NCBI GenBank assembly: GCA_023386395.1
Contig: JAEWJV010000376.1
Span: 1-7,392, forward strand
Length of the DNA stretch: 7,392 bases
From: Bacteroidota bacterium
GTDB lineage: Bacteria; Bacteroidota; Bacteroidia; Chitinophagales; Chitinophagaceae
Reading direction: 5' to 3'
Below the pieces are notes generated by a model. It was not told where the DNA came from, searched no databases, and was given only the letters and a program-made list of their open reading frames with translations. Shown in pieces: positions 1 to 5,995 of the stretch; position 1 is the stretch's first letter, and every line of letters starts with the position of its first letter. The position numbers were made by a program, and so were the translations under genes.

Positions 1-848
1 GCATTAGGATGATTTTCGCCACCCACTTTTACAATGTAATTATGCAGTCCCCGGGTTTTAGTGGCATAAGAACATAGAGAAAGAAAACGGTTGCCACGAT
101 TAATATTGATGTAATTGGCGATGGGCCCGATGCCATGCGTGGGATACATGTCGCCGTTGCGGAAAACAGAATGGTTCGTTCTCCATTTGGCTTCGCTGAA
201 ACCTTTTTCACCAAATTCGGCGCCCACGCCGCCGTCTGCATTGTTCAGTTTCACGCCGCGCAGGTCGTGCTGGTAACCACCCTGTAAATGAATAAGCTCG
301 CCAAACATATTCTGGCGCACCATGTTTAAAACCGCCATCACATCGCGGCGGTAACAAACATTTTCCAGCATCATTACATGCGCATTATGCTTTTCGGCGG
401 CCCGCACCAGGTTCCAGTGATCTTCCAGCGTAATGCCCATAACCACTTCGCAGCCTATGTATTTTATGCCGGCATCCATAGCGCCCAGCATCATAGGGTT
501 ATGCCATTCCCAGGGCGTGGCAATTATCACACCGTCAAGCTGGGTTTTAGAAAGCATATCTTTCCATGCATATACATTGCCTGTAAATACCTCAGGCATT
601 TTCTTACCGTTTTTGGTTACAATGTTTTTTGCCCGGTCGAGCATTTTGGCATCTATGTCGCACATGGCCACCACATCCACATCATCCCTTCTCAGCAACA
701 GCGATAAATGGCTTTCCCCGCGTAGGCCCGTGCCGATTAATCCAATCTTTACTTTACCATCTGCCGGTGCGGCAAACGAAGTTTTGGAAGCCATGGCAAA
801 AGCTGCTGTAGACATAGCCGTGTTTTGAATAAATTTTCTTCTTTCCAT
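1..848 (-). CDS. Gfo/Idh/MocA-family protein of GH109 type (probable alpha-N-acetylgalactosaminidase), C-terminus cut by window edge
   Basis: The 282 visible codons start at an ATG (848-846) and run off the left edge, so the gene is partial; relatives are usually about 420-460 residues. The N-terminus ERRKFIQ followed by an Ala-rich stretch ending near residue 27 is a twin-arginine (Tat) signal, so export already folded with NAD is expected. The Rossmann motif GLIGTGLRG lies at residues 36-44 and ENVCYRRD at 162-169. From memory of the characterised Elizabethkingia GH109 enzyme, its active-site Glu149, Tyr179, His181, Tyr225 and His228 match E162, Y192, H194, Y235 and H238 here, with the same spacing inside each pair. 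GH109 enzymes use tightly bound NAD in a redox-elimination mechanism to release terminal alpha-GalNAc. The gene follows the GH35 gene after 107 bases that contain a strong hairpin. The family is secure; substrate specificity is inferred, and some relatives are oxidoreductases or cleave other glycosides. Confidence 0.85.
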   Translation of the reverse strand, partial: MERRKFIQNTAMSTAAFAMASKTSFAAPADGKVKIGLIGTGLRGESHLSLLLRRDDVDVVAMCDIDAKMLDRAKNIVTKNGKKMPEVFTGNVYAWKDMLSKTQLDGVIIATPWEWHNPMMLGAMDAGIKYIGCEVVMGITLEDHWNLVRAAEKHNAHVMMLENVCYRRDVMAVLNMVRQNMFGELIHLQGGYQHDLRGVKLNNADGGVGAEFGEKGFSEAKWRTNHSVFRNGDMYPTHGIGPIANYININRGNRFLSLCSYATKTRGLHNYIVKVGGENHPN

Positions 849-920
849 TTGTAAATTTTTATAGCATGAAATGATTGTTATGTTACCGGGTGTATACCGT
901 GGTTTTACTTTACCTGCTAC

Positions 921-949
921 CGGTCTGACGCTTTTGAAGCGTCTGACCG
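921..949. repeat. 29-base hairpin between GH35 and GH109 genes
   Basis: The two arms, 921-933 and 937-949, pair as 5 bp, one T-T mismatch, then 7 bp around a three-base loop (TTG), giving 12 paired bases in all. It begins 7 bases beyond the GH35 stop codon when read on the minus strand. No run of T follows it on either strand (minus-strand continuation GTAGCAGGTAAAG), so it is not a canonical Rho-independent terminator. It could protect the 3' end of the upstream mRNA, attenuate read-through into the GH109 gene, or be a copy of a dispersed REP-like palindrome. Confidence 0.7.
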
Positions 950-955
950 CGTTTC

Positions 956-2773
956 CTAATTCAACGTCTTTATCCCGCTCACATCCGCCGATTCTTCCTG
1001 CAATAAATCAAACACCATAATTTCATTCTCCCCTTTCTTCAGCCACGAGGCGGGGCAATATAAACTGTGCTGCGGGCCAACGTTCCAATATCTCCCTAAA
1101 TTATGGCCATTTACATATACATTACCCTTTGTGTAATGGCTCATATCAAAATACGTATCGCCGGTTGTGCTTAAATTGAATTTGCCTTTGAAGAACAAGC
1201 CTTTTGCCGGGCCATCAAAAGATGTTTGTTTAACGGATGCAATGAATTTATCATCCAAAGGCAAAGGATATATCTGCCAGTTCATCAGCGTCATTCCGTT
1301 TAAAGTAACGCGGTCGGTAATGCCTTTGCGGTCTATCATGTATTGCGCAAAATTGATGTGGCCCATGCCTTCCATTAATATATCAAGCACAGGATTTTCA
1401 CTACCTGTTTTCGGAAGTTTTACGCTCCACTTGCCGCCATCGCGAAAGATGGTATCAATAAATTTTCCATCTAAAAATATCAATGCATAATCATGCGGTT
1501 CTGTAAGGGTAAGCATACCGCTTTTATGGCCTATTAATGTGGTGCGGTACAACATGCAACCCTGGTTCTGATCAAAATCTTCAAAAGGTTTGGGTTGCGG
1601 CGATTGTATGGGCGATGGCAGCATATTCCAGAGGCTGGCAAACTTTTCCATCTTTATCGCCGGTATTTCAATAGCAGGAATGGCTGCCGGCACCGGCGGA
1701 ATTTTATAGCTTACATATTCGCTGATGAGTTTGCGCAACCCATAATATTTTGGCGTTGCCTGGCCCTGCTCGTTTATCGGCGCATCATAATCATAACTTG
1801 TAATATCAGGCTGGTAAGCCGTTGGGCTGAAGGCATTAGCGCCGGCGGTAAAACCAAAATTGGTGCCGCCATGTATCACATATAAATTGAAAGATTTTTT
1901 ATTATCAAGCAGCCATTTCACTTCTTTTACGATAGAAGCAGAATCCACGCGGGCCCATTTTTCCTTCCAGTGTGTAAGCCAGCCGGGATAGGTTTCACTG
2001 CTGAATGCCGGCACATCAGGATTATGTTTTTTGGCTTCATTAAAATCAGCATCGCTGCCGCCGCTGTCGAGGCCAATGGCTGCGCCTAAAATATTACCCG
2101 CTTCCAGCATGTAAGGCGTTGGCCCATCGGATGTATAGAATGGAACATTAATACCGTTATCTATCCATAATTTTCTTAACGCTTCAAGATATGCCTTATC
2201 GTTGCCGTAACTGCCGTATTCATTTTCTACCTGCACCATTAGAATGGGGCCACCGCTGGTGCATTGCAAGGATTTTACTTCTCCGGCCAATGCCTTTACA
2301 TATTTTGTTACGGCTTCCATATAGCGCGGATCGAGGCAGCGGACTTTTATATCGGGTATTTTCAAAAGAGATGTTGGCAGGCCGCCAAAATCCCATTCAG
2401 CACAAACATAGGGGCCTGGGCGAAGCAACACCCACATGCCTTCTTCCTGGCATATTTTTATAAATGCTGCAATATTGTGGTTACCGGTTTTAAAATCGAA
2501 ACTGCCATCAGGCTGTTGCTGGTAATTCCAGAAAATGTAAGCGGCAATAGTATTGCAGCCCATGGCTTTGGCCATTTGTATGCGCTGGCGCCAGTATTCA
2601 TATGGAATACGCGCCGGGTGCATTTCACCGCTTATGATTTGCAGCGGTTTACCATCGAGCAGGAAATCGTTTTTGCCAAGGCTAAATATATGCTTTTGCT
2701 GCGCTGCTGCTGAGCTCGAAATAAGAATGGCAATAATCAGATAAACGGCCTTGAACAAATTTTTTTTATGCAT
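956..2773 (-). CDS. Exported GH35 beta-galactosidase
   Basis: This is a 605-residue enzyme hydrolysing terminal beta-linked galactose. Residues 1-25 form a Sec signal peptide: a Lys-rich start, a hydrophobic core VYLIIAILI, and a small-residue cleavage region SSSAAAQ. No lipobox is present, so a periplasmic or secreted soluble protein is expected. The TIM barrel spans about residues 32-355. It carries ISGEMHPARIP (47-57), the acid/base motif QVENEYGSYG with E185 as the likely proton donor, and SSETYPGWLTHW with E260 as the likely nucleophile; the family of human GLB1 uses the same two glutamates. C-terminal jelly-roll galactose-binding-like domains follow, ending in VYVNGHNLGRYW (552-563) and YCPASWLKKGENE (572-584). 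Length is normal for compact bacterial GH35 proteins. The ATG at 2773 is chosen because it gives a complete signal peptide; no Shine-Dalgarno precedes it, which is normal in Bacteroidota. The stop is TAG. Linkage specificity cannot be read from sequence. Confidence 0.95.
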   Translation of the reverse strand: MHKKNLFKAVYLIIAILISSSAAAQQKHIFSLGKNDFLLDGKPLQIISGEMHPARIPYEYWRQRIQMAKAMGCNTIAAYIFWNYQQQPDGSFDFKTGNHNIAAFIKICQEEGMWVLLRPGPYVCAEWDFGGLPTSLLKIPDIKVRCLDPRYMEAVTKYVKALAGEVKSLQCTSGGPILMVQVENEYGSYGNDKAYLEALRKLWIDNGINVPFYTSDGPTPYMLEAGNILGAAIGLDSGGSDADFNEAKKHNPDVPAFSSETYPGWLTHWKEKWARVDSASIVKEVKWLLDNKKSFNLYVIHGGTNFGFTAGANAFSPTAYQPDITSYDYDAPINEQGQATPKYYGLRKLISEYVSYKIPPVPAAIPAIEIPAIKMEKFASLWNMLPSPIQSPQPKPFEDFDQNQGCMLYRTTLIGHKSGMLTLTEPHDYALIFLDGKFIDTIFRDGGKWSVKLPKTGSENPVLDILMEGMGHINFAQYMIDRKGITDRVTLNGMTLMNWQIYPLPLDDKFIASVKQTSFDGPAKGLFFKGKFNLSTTGDTYFDMSHYTKGNVYVNGHNLGRYWNVGPQHSLYCPASWLKKGENEIMVFDLLQEESADVSGIKTLN

Positions 2774-2828
2774 TTGGTTTGAGAATAAGATGTATCAATC
2801 AAGCTTTGCAGGCATCGTTGAGTATTAC

Positions 2829-2836
2829 CAAATTTA
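2829..2836 (-). promoter_or_regulatory. Bacteroidota-type -7 box upstream of the GH35 gene
   Basis: On the minus strand this reads TAAATTTG, a full match to the Bacteroidota -7 consensus TAnnTTTG, and lies 55 bases before the GH35 ATG. The best -33-like TTTG (2863-2866) is 26 bases upstream, slightly beyond the usual spacing, so the -33 element is weak. A separate promoter for GH35, distinct from that of the bshB1 gene, is likely but unproven. Confidence 0.45.
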
Positions 2837-2862
2837 ACGCACAATAATGTAGATATGCATTT

Positions 2863-2872
2863 CAAACGTTTG
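2863..2872. promoter_or_regulatory. Perfect 10-bp palindrome resembling a LacI-family operator core
   Basis: The sequence CAAACGTTTG is a perfect palindrome with a central CG step, and is followed by CGC. It resembles the LacI/PurR-type operator core (CAAnCGnTTG). It lies about 27 bases upstream of the -7 box, overlapping the position where a -33 element could be. A regulator of sugar use binding here would make sense. However, 10-bp palindromes occur by chance several times in a window of this size, and no regulator gene is present here. Confidence 0.3.
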
Positions 2873-2900
2873 CGCAAAAAAAGTGATGCAGTATTTTAAA

Positions 2901-2918
2901 GCCATTTAAACCCATGGC
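2901..2918 (-). terminator. Possible weak terminator after bshB1
   Basis: Just past the bshB1 stop, the minus strand reads GCCAT, an 8-base loop, then ATGGC, followed by TTTAAAAT. The stem is only 5 bp and the T tract is interrupted, so this is at best a weak intrinsic terminator separating bshB1 from GH35. Confidence 0.25.
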
Positions 2919-2920
2919 AA

Positions 2921-3649
2921 TTATGTTACCTGCTGTATAAATGCATCAAAACTTTTTACGCCTATCATCTTTGTGGTTAAATATCCTTCGGCATATTTTA
3001 CGCCTATGCGTTTACCAAACATCAGCGCCCGGGCTTTTATAACATCTAAAAAATCAGGGTTGGAAATATAGGTTGCAGGTTCGCTGGCATCAGTTGTATT
3101 AAACTGCGTGGTGTAACATAACACGGCTTTTATTTTTTGTTCATAAGCATCAGAAATGTCAAACAAAAAATCGGGTTTTAAATAACGGTCCTGGATGTAA
3201 TGAAAAACGTACGATGGCCGCCAGTGTTCCTGCTCTTTGCCTTCATATTCCGTTTTAATTTTCCGCAGGCCGGAGAGGAAAGCCGCATCAGCCACCAGTT
3301 CCGAACTCCGTCCATGATCGGGGTGCCTGTCTTCCGGCGCGTTGCATAAAACAATCTCAGGTTTATATTTTCTTATAGCAACAATTACTTTCCTGGTATT
3401 GGCTTCATCTTTCTGAAAAAAGCCATCGGCCATTGCCAGGTTTTCCCTTGCATGGATGCCCATTACTTCAGCGGCTTTAGCAGCTTCAACATGACGGGTT
3501 TCGGCAGTGCCGCGGGTACCTAATTCACCACGGGTAAGATCAATCACTGCTACCTTCTTGCCCTGCGCCGCGGCTGTTATCAATGTGCCGGAGCAACCTA
3601 ATTCCACATCATCGGGATGTACGCCAAATGCTAGTATATCTGTTTTCAT
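2921..3649 (-). CDS. bshB1: PIG-L deacetylase, bacillithiol biosynthesis type BshB1
   Basis: This 242-residue zinc hydrolase is predicted to deacetylate GlcNAc-malate to GlcN-malate, the second step of bacillithiol synthesis, in the cytoplasm. There is no signal peptide. The N-terminal motif FGVHPDDVELGC supplies H11, D13 and D14, and EDRHPDHGRSS (107-117... ending near 116) supplies H112. This matches the known zinc ligands His/Asp/His and catalytic Asp of the Bacillus cereus homologue BcZBP, shifted by one residue. Length is close to the roughly 235 residues of Bacillus BshB1. The open frame extends 17 codons upstream to 3700, but that extension is unlike the family and contains an inverted repeat, so the ATG at 3649 giving MKTDILAFG is preferred. 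It lies between fucosidase and beta-galactosidase genes, an odd position for a thiol-biosynthesis gene; a sugar-deacetylase role in the glycan pathway is a less likely alternative. bshA and bshC are not in the window. Confidence 0.88.
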   Translation of the reverse strand: MKTDILAFGVHPDDVELGCSGTLITAAAQGKKVAVIDLTRGELGTRGTAETRHVEAAKAAEVMGIHARENLAMADGFFQKDEANTRKVIVAIRKYKPEIVLCNAPEDRHPDHGRSSELVADAAFLSGLRKIKTEYEGKEQEHWRPSYVFHYIQDRYLKPDFLFDISDAYEQKIKAVLCYTTQFNTTDASEPATYISNPDFLDVIKARALMFGKRIGVKYAEGYLTTKMIGVKSFDAFIQQVT

Positions 3650-3679
3650 CGTATGCTTTATATTTTTATAACCTGTCAT

Positions 3680-3718
3680 AACGCCCAATATGTTATGCAA
3701 AATTTTTACATGGGCGTT
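3680..3718. repeat. Inverted repeat in the bshB1 leader
   Basis: The arms AACGCCCA (3680-3687) and TGGGCGTT (3711-3718) are exact complements, 8 bp long, separated by 23 bases. On the minus strand the repeat ends 30 bases before the bshB1 ATG and is not followed by a T run, so it is not a typical terminator. It brackets the candidate -7 box, so it could be a binding site for a dimeric regulator or a leader hairpin. Confidence 0.4.
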
Positions 3719-3731
3719 TCATCCCGTCAAA
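3698..3731 (-). promoter_or_regulatory. Candidate promoter for bshB1
   Basis: On the minus strand a -33-like TTTG (3731-3728) is followed after 22 bases by AAATTTTG (3705-3698). That matches the Bacteroidota -7 consensus TAnnTTTG at all fixed positions except the first T. Spacing is within the reported 17-23 bases. A start point would fall about 40-45 bases before the bshB1 ATG. The imperfect -7 box makes this tentative. Confidence 0.3.
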
Positions 3732-3753
3732 AATAAATGAGAAAAAGCAAAGC

Positions 3754-5133
3754 TTATTTTAATATCAATTCCACAACAGGCACTTCGTAAGGCGGCTTTG
3801 TTTCCGGAAGCTTTAATATTAAATCTGTACCACTATCCGATACCGTAAACGGCACTTCAGAATCATCATTCAAAAACTGCGCATACGTGATTTTGCCATT
3901 GTAGTTGGGAAGCACATATTTACCACCTGTTGGATAATTCAAAAAATGCAGGTATAATTTCTTTGTTGCGGGATTATAAGTGAGCCTCTCAGTAGAATCA
4001 GCCAGGTTATACTGATCCGGCGGATAAGTGCAGTTATAAATGGCCTGGCTATTTTCATGCATCCAATAAGCCAAACTATCTAAAGCCCTTGTGGCACGGT
4101 AATCAAATTCGCCTCTTGCCGTTGGGCCTACATTTAAAATAAGGTTGCCGCCATTAGCTGTGGATGTGATCAGAAGGTCAAGTAATTGTTTCTGATCTTT
4201 CCAGGTATTTTCATCACGGTAATATCCCCAGGAGCCGGAAAATGTCTGGCAGGTTTCCCAATATTTTCCTTTGTATTGTAGTAATTCCTTTGGCTTTACC
4301 TGTTCAGGAGTTACAAAATCACCGCCATCAGCATAGCCGTCATTTTCAAGCCCGAGGCGATTGTTCACAATAATGCCGGGCTGTAATTTTCTTACCAGCT
4401 TTATTAAATTCACGGCATCCCAGTCTTCAGAATGTTTGCCGTATTTATCATCGCGGCCCCATGTCCAGTCGAGCCAGAGAATATCTATTTTGCCGTAATT
4501 GGTTAGCAGTTCTGTAATCTGGTCTTTCAGGTACTGCCTGTATTTATTCATGTCGCGGCCTTTATTCAATTTGGCGTAAGCGTCATCTTTTTGCTGCCCT
4601 TTTAAACTATCCGGCGGGCGTTGCGGATGCACATCATCTATCGTATAATCGGGATGATGCCAATCCAGCAAAGAATAATAAAAGCCTATTTTAATTCCCT
4701 CTGCGCGAAAAGCATCCACAAATTCTTTTACGAGGTCGCGGTGCGCCTTTGTGTTCATTGCTTTATAATCAGTATATTTTGAATCGAAAAGGCAAAACCC
4801 TTCGTGATGTTTTGTGGTAAGCACGGCATATTTCATGCCTGCAGCTTTTGCTTCCTTCGCCCATTTTTTTGGATCGAATTCATCGGGATTAAAATTGTCA
4901 AAATATTTTTGATAAGCCGCATCGGCAATCTTCTCATGGCTTTTCACCCATTCATGGCGTGCAGGCAAAGCATACAATCCCCAATGTATGAACATGCCGA
5001 AACGTGCGTCTGTCCACCATTTCACACGTTCGGCTTTTTGTGCAGGTGTTTCATTGAATATTTTTTTGTCCTGGGAAAAAGAGAACTGTGTTGCAAAGCA
5101 AACCAGCAGCAGGGGCAGCAAATATTTTTTCAT
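3754..5133 (-). CDS. Exported GH29 alpha-L-fucosidase
   Basis: This 459-residue retaining fucosidase removes alpha-linked L-fucose. Residues 1-21 are a Sec signal peptide (MKKYLLPLLLVCFA, then FSFSQ with likely cleavage after Ser20). Cys12 is not in a proper lipobox. Family motifs follow in order: RFGMFIHWGLYA (44-55), TTKHHEGFCLFDS (106-118) with the substrate-contacting His pair, FYYSLLDWH (151-159), and ILWLDWTWG (218-226), whose D222 sits where GH29 enzymes have the catalytic nucleophile. E277 in the GDFVTPEQ motif (271-278) is a candidate acid/base, but that residue varies within GH29. Then come TANGGNLILNVGPTARGEF (325-343) and a small C-terminal beta domain. Length fits the family, which includes a Thermotoga enzyme of about 450 residues. 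The frame is open to an ATG at 5166, but the start at 5133 puts the signal peptide at the terminus and is preferred. A very short stem (AAGC/GCTT) followed by T's overlaps the stop. It is divergent from the sirtuin gene. Confidence 0.94.
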   Translation of the reverse strand: MKKYLLPLLLVCFATQFSFSQDKKIFNETPAQKAERVKWWTDARFGMFIHWGLYALPARHEWVKSHEKIADAAYQKYFDNFNPDEFDPKKWAKEAKAAGMKYAVLTTKHHEGFCLFDSKYTDYKAMNTKAHRDLVKEFVDAFRAEGIKIGFYYSLLDWHHPDYTIDDVHPQRPPDSLKGQQKDDAYAKLNKGRDMNKYRQYLKDQITELLTNYGKIDILWLDWTWGRDDKYGKHSEDWDAVNLIKLVRKLQPGIIVNNRLGLENDGYADGGDFVTPEQVKPKELLQYKGKYWETCQTFSGSWGYYRDENTWKDQKQLLDLLITSTANGGNLILNVGPTARGEFDYRATRALDSLAYWMHENSQAIYNCTYPPDQYNLADSTERLTYNPATKKLYLHFLNYPTGGKYVLPNYNGKITYAQFLNDDSEVPFTVSDSGTDLILKLPETKPPYEVPVVELILK

Positions 5134-5297
5134 TCGTACAAGTTTGATTTTTTTCAATGGTCTCATCGTTATAATATAGTTGCGTTAAAAATAATAAAAG
5201 CTGTTTATTAACTAACTATTCTTTCCATTTACCAATGCACAACCTAAAATCGCCAGGAGCATTAGGCAAAGCGATTGTTTAACTTTGATTGATTGTT
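5134..5297. other. Divergent intergenic region between GH29 and sirtuin genes
   Basis: These 164 bases separate two genes that point away from each other, so both promoters must lie here or read-through must not apply. On the plus strand there is a clear -7 box next to the sirtuin start. On the minus strand I found no CAAAnnTA match, so the fucosidase promoter is not identified. GATTG occurs three times between 5272 and 5295. No hairpin or RNA gene was seen. Confidence 0.6.
5280..5287 (+). promoter_or_regulatory. Bacteroidota-type -7 box abutting the sirtuin start codon
   Basis: TAACTTTG matches the Bacteroidota -7 consensus TAnnTTTG exactly and ends 10 bases before the ATG at 5298. Transcription would begin only about 4-7 bases before the start codon, giving an almost leaderless mRNA. 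No TTG is seen 17-23 bases upstream, so the -33 element is lacking or diverged. Confidence 0.4.
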
Positions 5298-5987
5298 ATG
5301 AAGAAAAATCTTGTAGTACTTACCGGCGCCGGCATCAGCGCTGAGAGTGGCTTGAAAACATTTCGCGACAGCGATGGTTTATGGAACGGTTATAATATTG
5401 AAGAAGTGGCCACGCCACGTGCCTGGAAAAAGAATAAACAACTGGTGCTTGATTTTTATAATATGCGCCGCCGCGATGTTTTAAAGGCTGAGCCAAATGC
5501 TGCACATTTTGGTTTAGCAGAACTTGAAAAGAATTTTAATGTACATATCATAACACAAAACATTGATGACCTGCATGAACGTGCGGGCAGCACAAATGTT
5601 TTGCACCTGCACGGCGAGATTTTTAAAATGCGAAGCGAACTGAATGAAGGATTGATTTATGAAATTAGAAAAGATATTTTATTGGGTGATGTAGCAGAAG
5701 ATGGTGCACAGTTGCGTCCGCATATTGTTTGGTTTGAAGAGCCGGTGCCTATGATTGAACGCGCCGCTGAAATAGCCGCTACGGCAGATATTTTTGTGGT
5801 GATAGGCACTTCGCTGGTGGTTTATCCAGCGGCTGGTTTAATTAATTGTGCACCACGTGCTATACCTAAATTTATTGTTGATAAAACTATTCCTTATGCT
5901 TCGTTATATAATCTTACTGCGATTGAAAAACCTGCAACGGAAGGCGTTGCTGCTCTTATGCATTTGCTAAACGCGGAGCATGTATAA
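5298..5987 (+). CDS. cobB: Sirtuin: NAD-dependent protein deacylase, CobB/SIRT5-like, without zinc cysteines
   Basis: This 229-residue protein uses NAD to remove acyl groups from lysines of cytoplasmic proteins. NAD-binding motifs are GAGISAESGLKTFRD (10-24), TQNIDDLHERAG (86-97) and GTSLVVYPAAGL (170-181). The catalytic base is H105 in LHLHGE. Y54 and R57 (YNMR) form the Y-x-x-R signature of class III sirtuins, which in SIRT5 and E. coli CobB binds succinyl or malonyl groups, so desuccinylase activity is likely. The small domain (106-145) contains no cysteine where most sirtuins have a CxxC pair of zinc ligands; the only cysteine in the protein is C184. From memory, other Bacteroidota CobB proteins share this loss. 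The frame is open to a TTG at 5289, but the ATG at 5298 starts exactly at the family N-terminus. It is the only plus-strand gene here, and its stop lies 8 bases from the convergent acyltransferase stop. Confidence 0.93.
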   Translation: MKKNLVVLTGAGISAESGLKTFRDSDGLWNGYNIEEVATPRAWKKNKQLVLDFYNMRRRDVLKAEPNAAHFGLAELEKNFNVHIITQNIDDLHERAGSTNVLHLHGEIFKMRSELNEGLIYEIRKDILLGDVAEDGAQLRPHIVWFEEPVPMIERAAEIAATADIFVVIGTSLVVYPAAGLINCAPRAIPKFIVDKTIPYASLYNLTAIEKPATEGVAALMHLLNAEHV

Positions 5988-5995
5988 CTATCTCA

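Noticed and set aside
378..828. Plus-strand open frames of 109 and 131 codons
   Set aside because: They lie antisense to the GH109-type gene, which has clear family motifs throughout; they show no recognisable domain.
2191..2744. Several overlapping plus-strand frames opposite the start of the GH35 gene, up to 149 codons
   Set aside because: Antisense shadows of a well-supported GH35 coding sequence; low-complexity, cysteine-rich and unlike any family.
2921..3649. GalNAc deacetylase of the two-step A-antigen conversion pathway
   Set aside because: The protein lacks a signal peptide and closely resembles BshB1 across its full length; the alternative is kept only as a question.
3650..3700. 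Longer N-terminus for BshB1
   Set aside because: The extra 17 residues are not family-like and overlap an inverted repeat and a promoter-like box; MKTDILAFG is the usual start.
3736..3756. Intrinsic terminator after the fucosidase gene
   Set aside because: The stem AAGC/GCTT is only 4 bp and overlaps the stop codon; the following T's are not enough to call it.
5134..5166. Longer N-terminus for the GH29 protein
   Set aside because: It would bury the signal peptide behind 11 charged residues; the ATG at 5133 gives a normal Sec signal.
4804..5211. Plus-strand frame of 135 codons opposite the GH29 N-terminus
   Set aside because: Antisense to the fucosidase signal peptide and first catalytic motifs; no protein features of its own.
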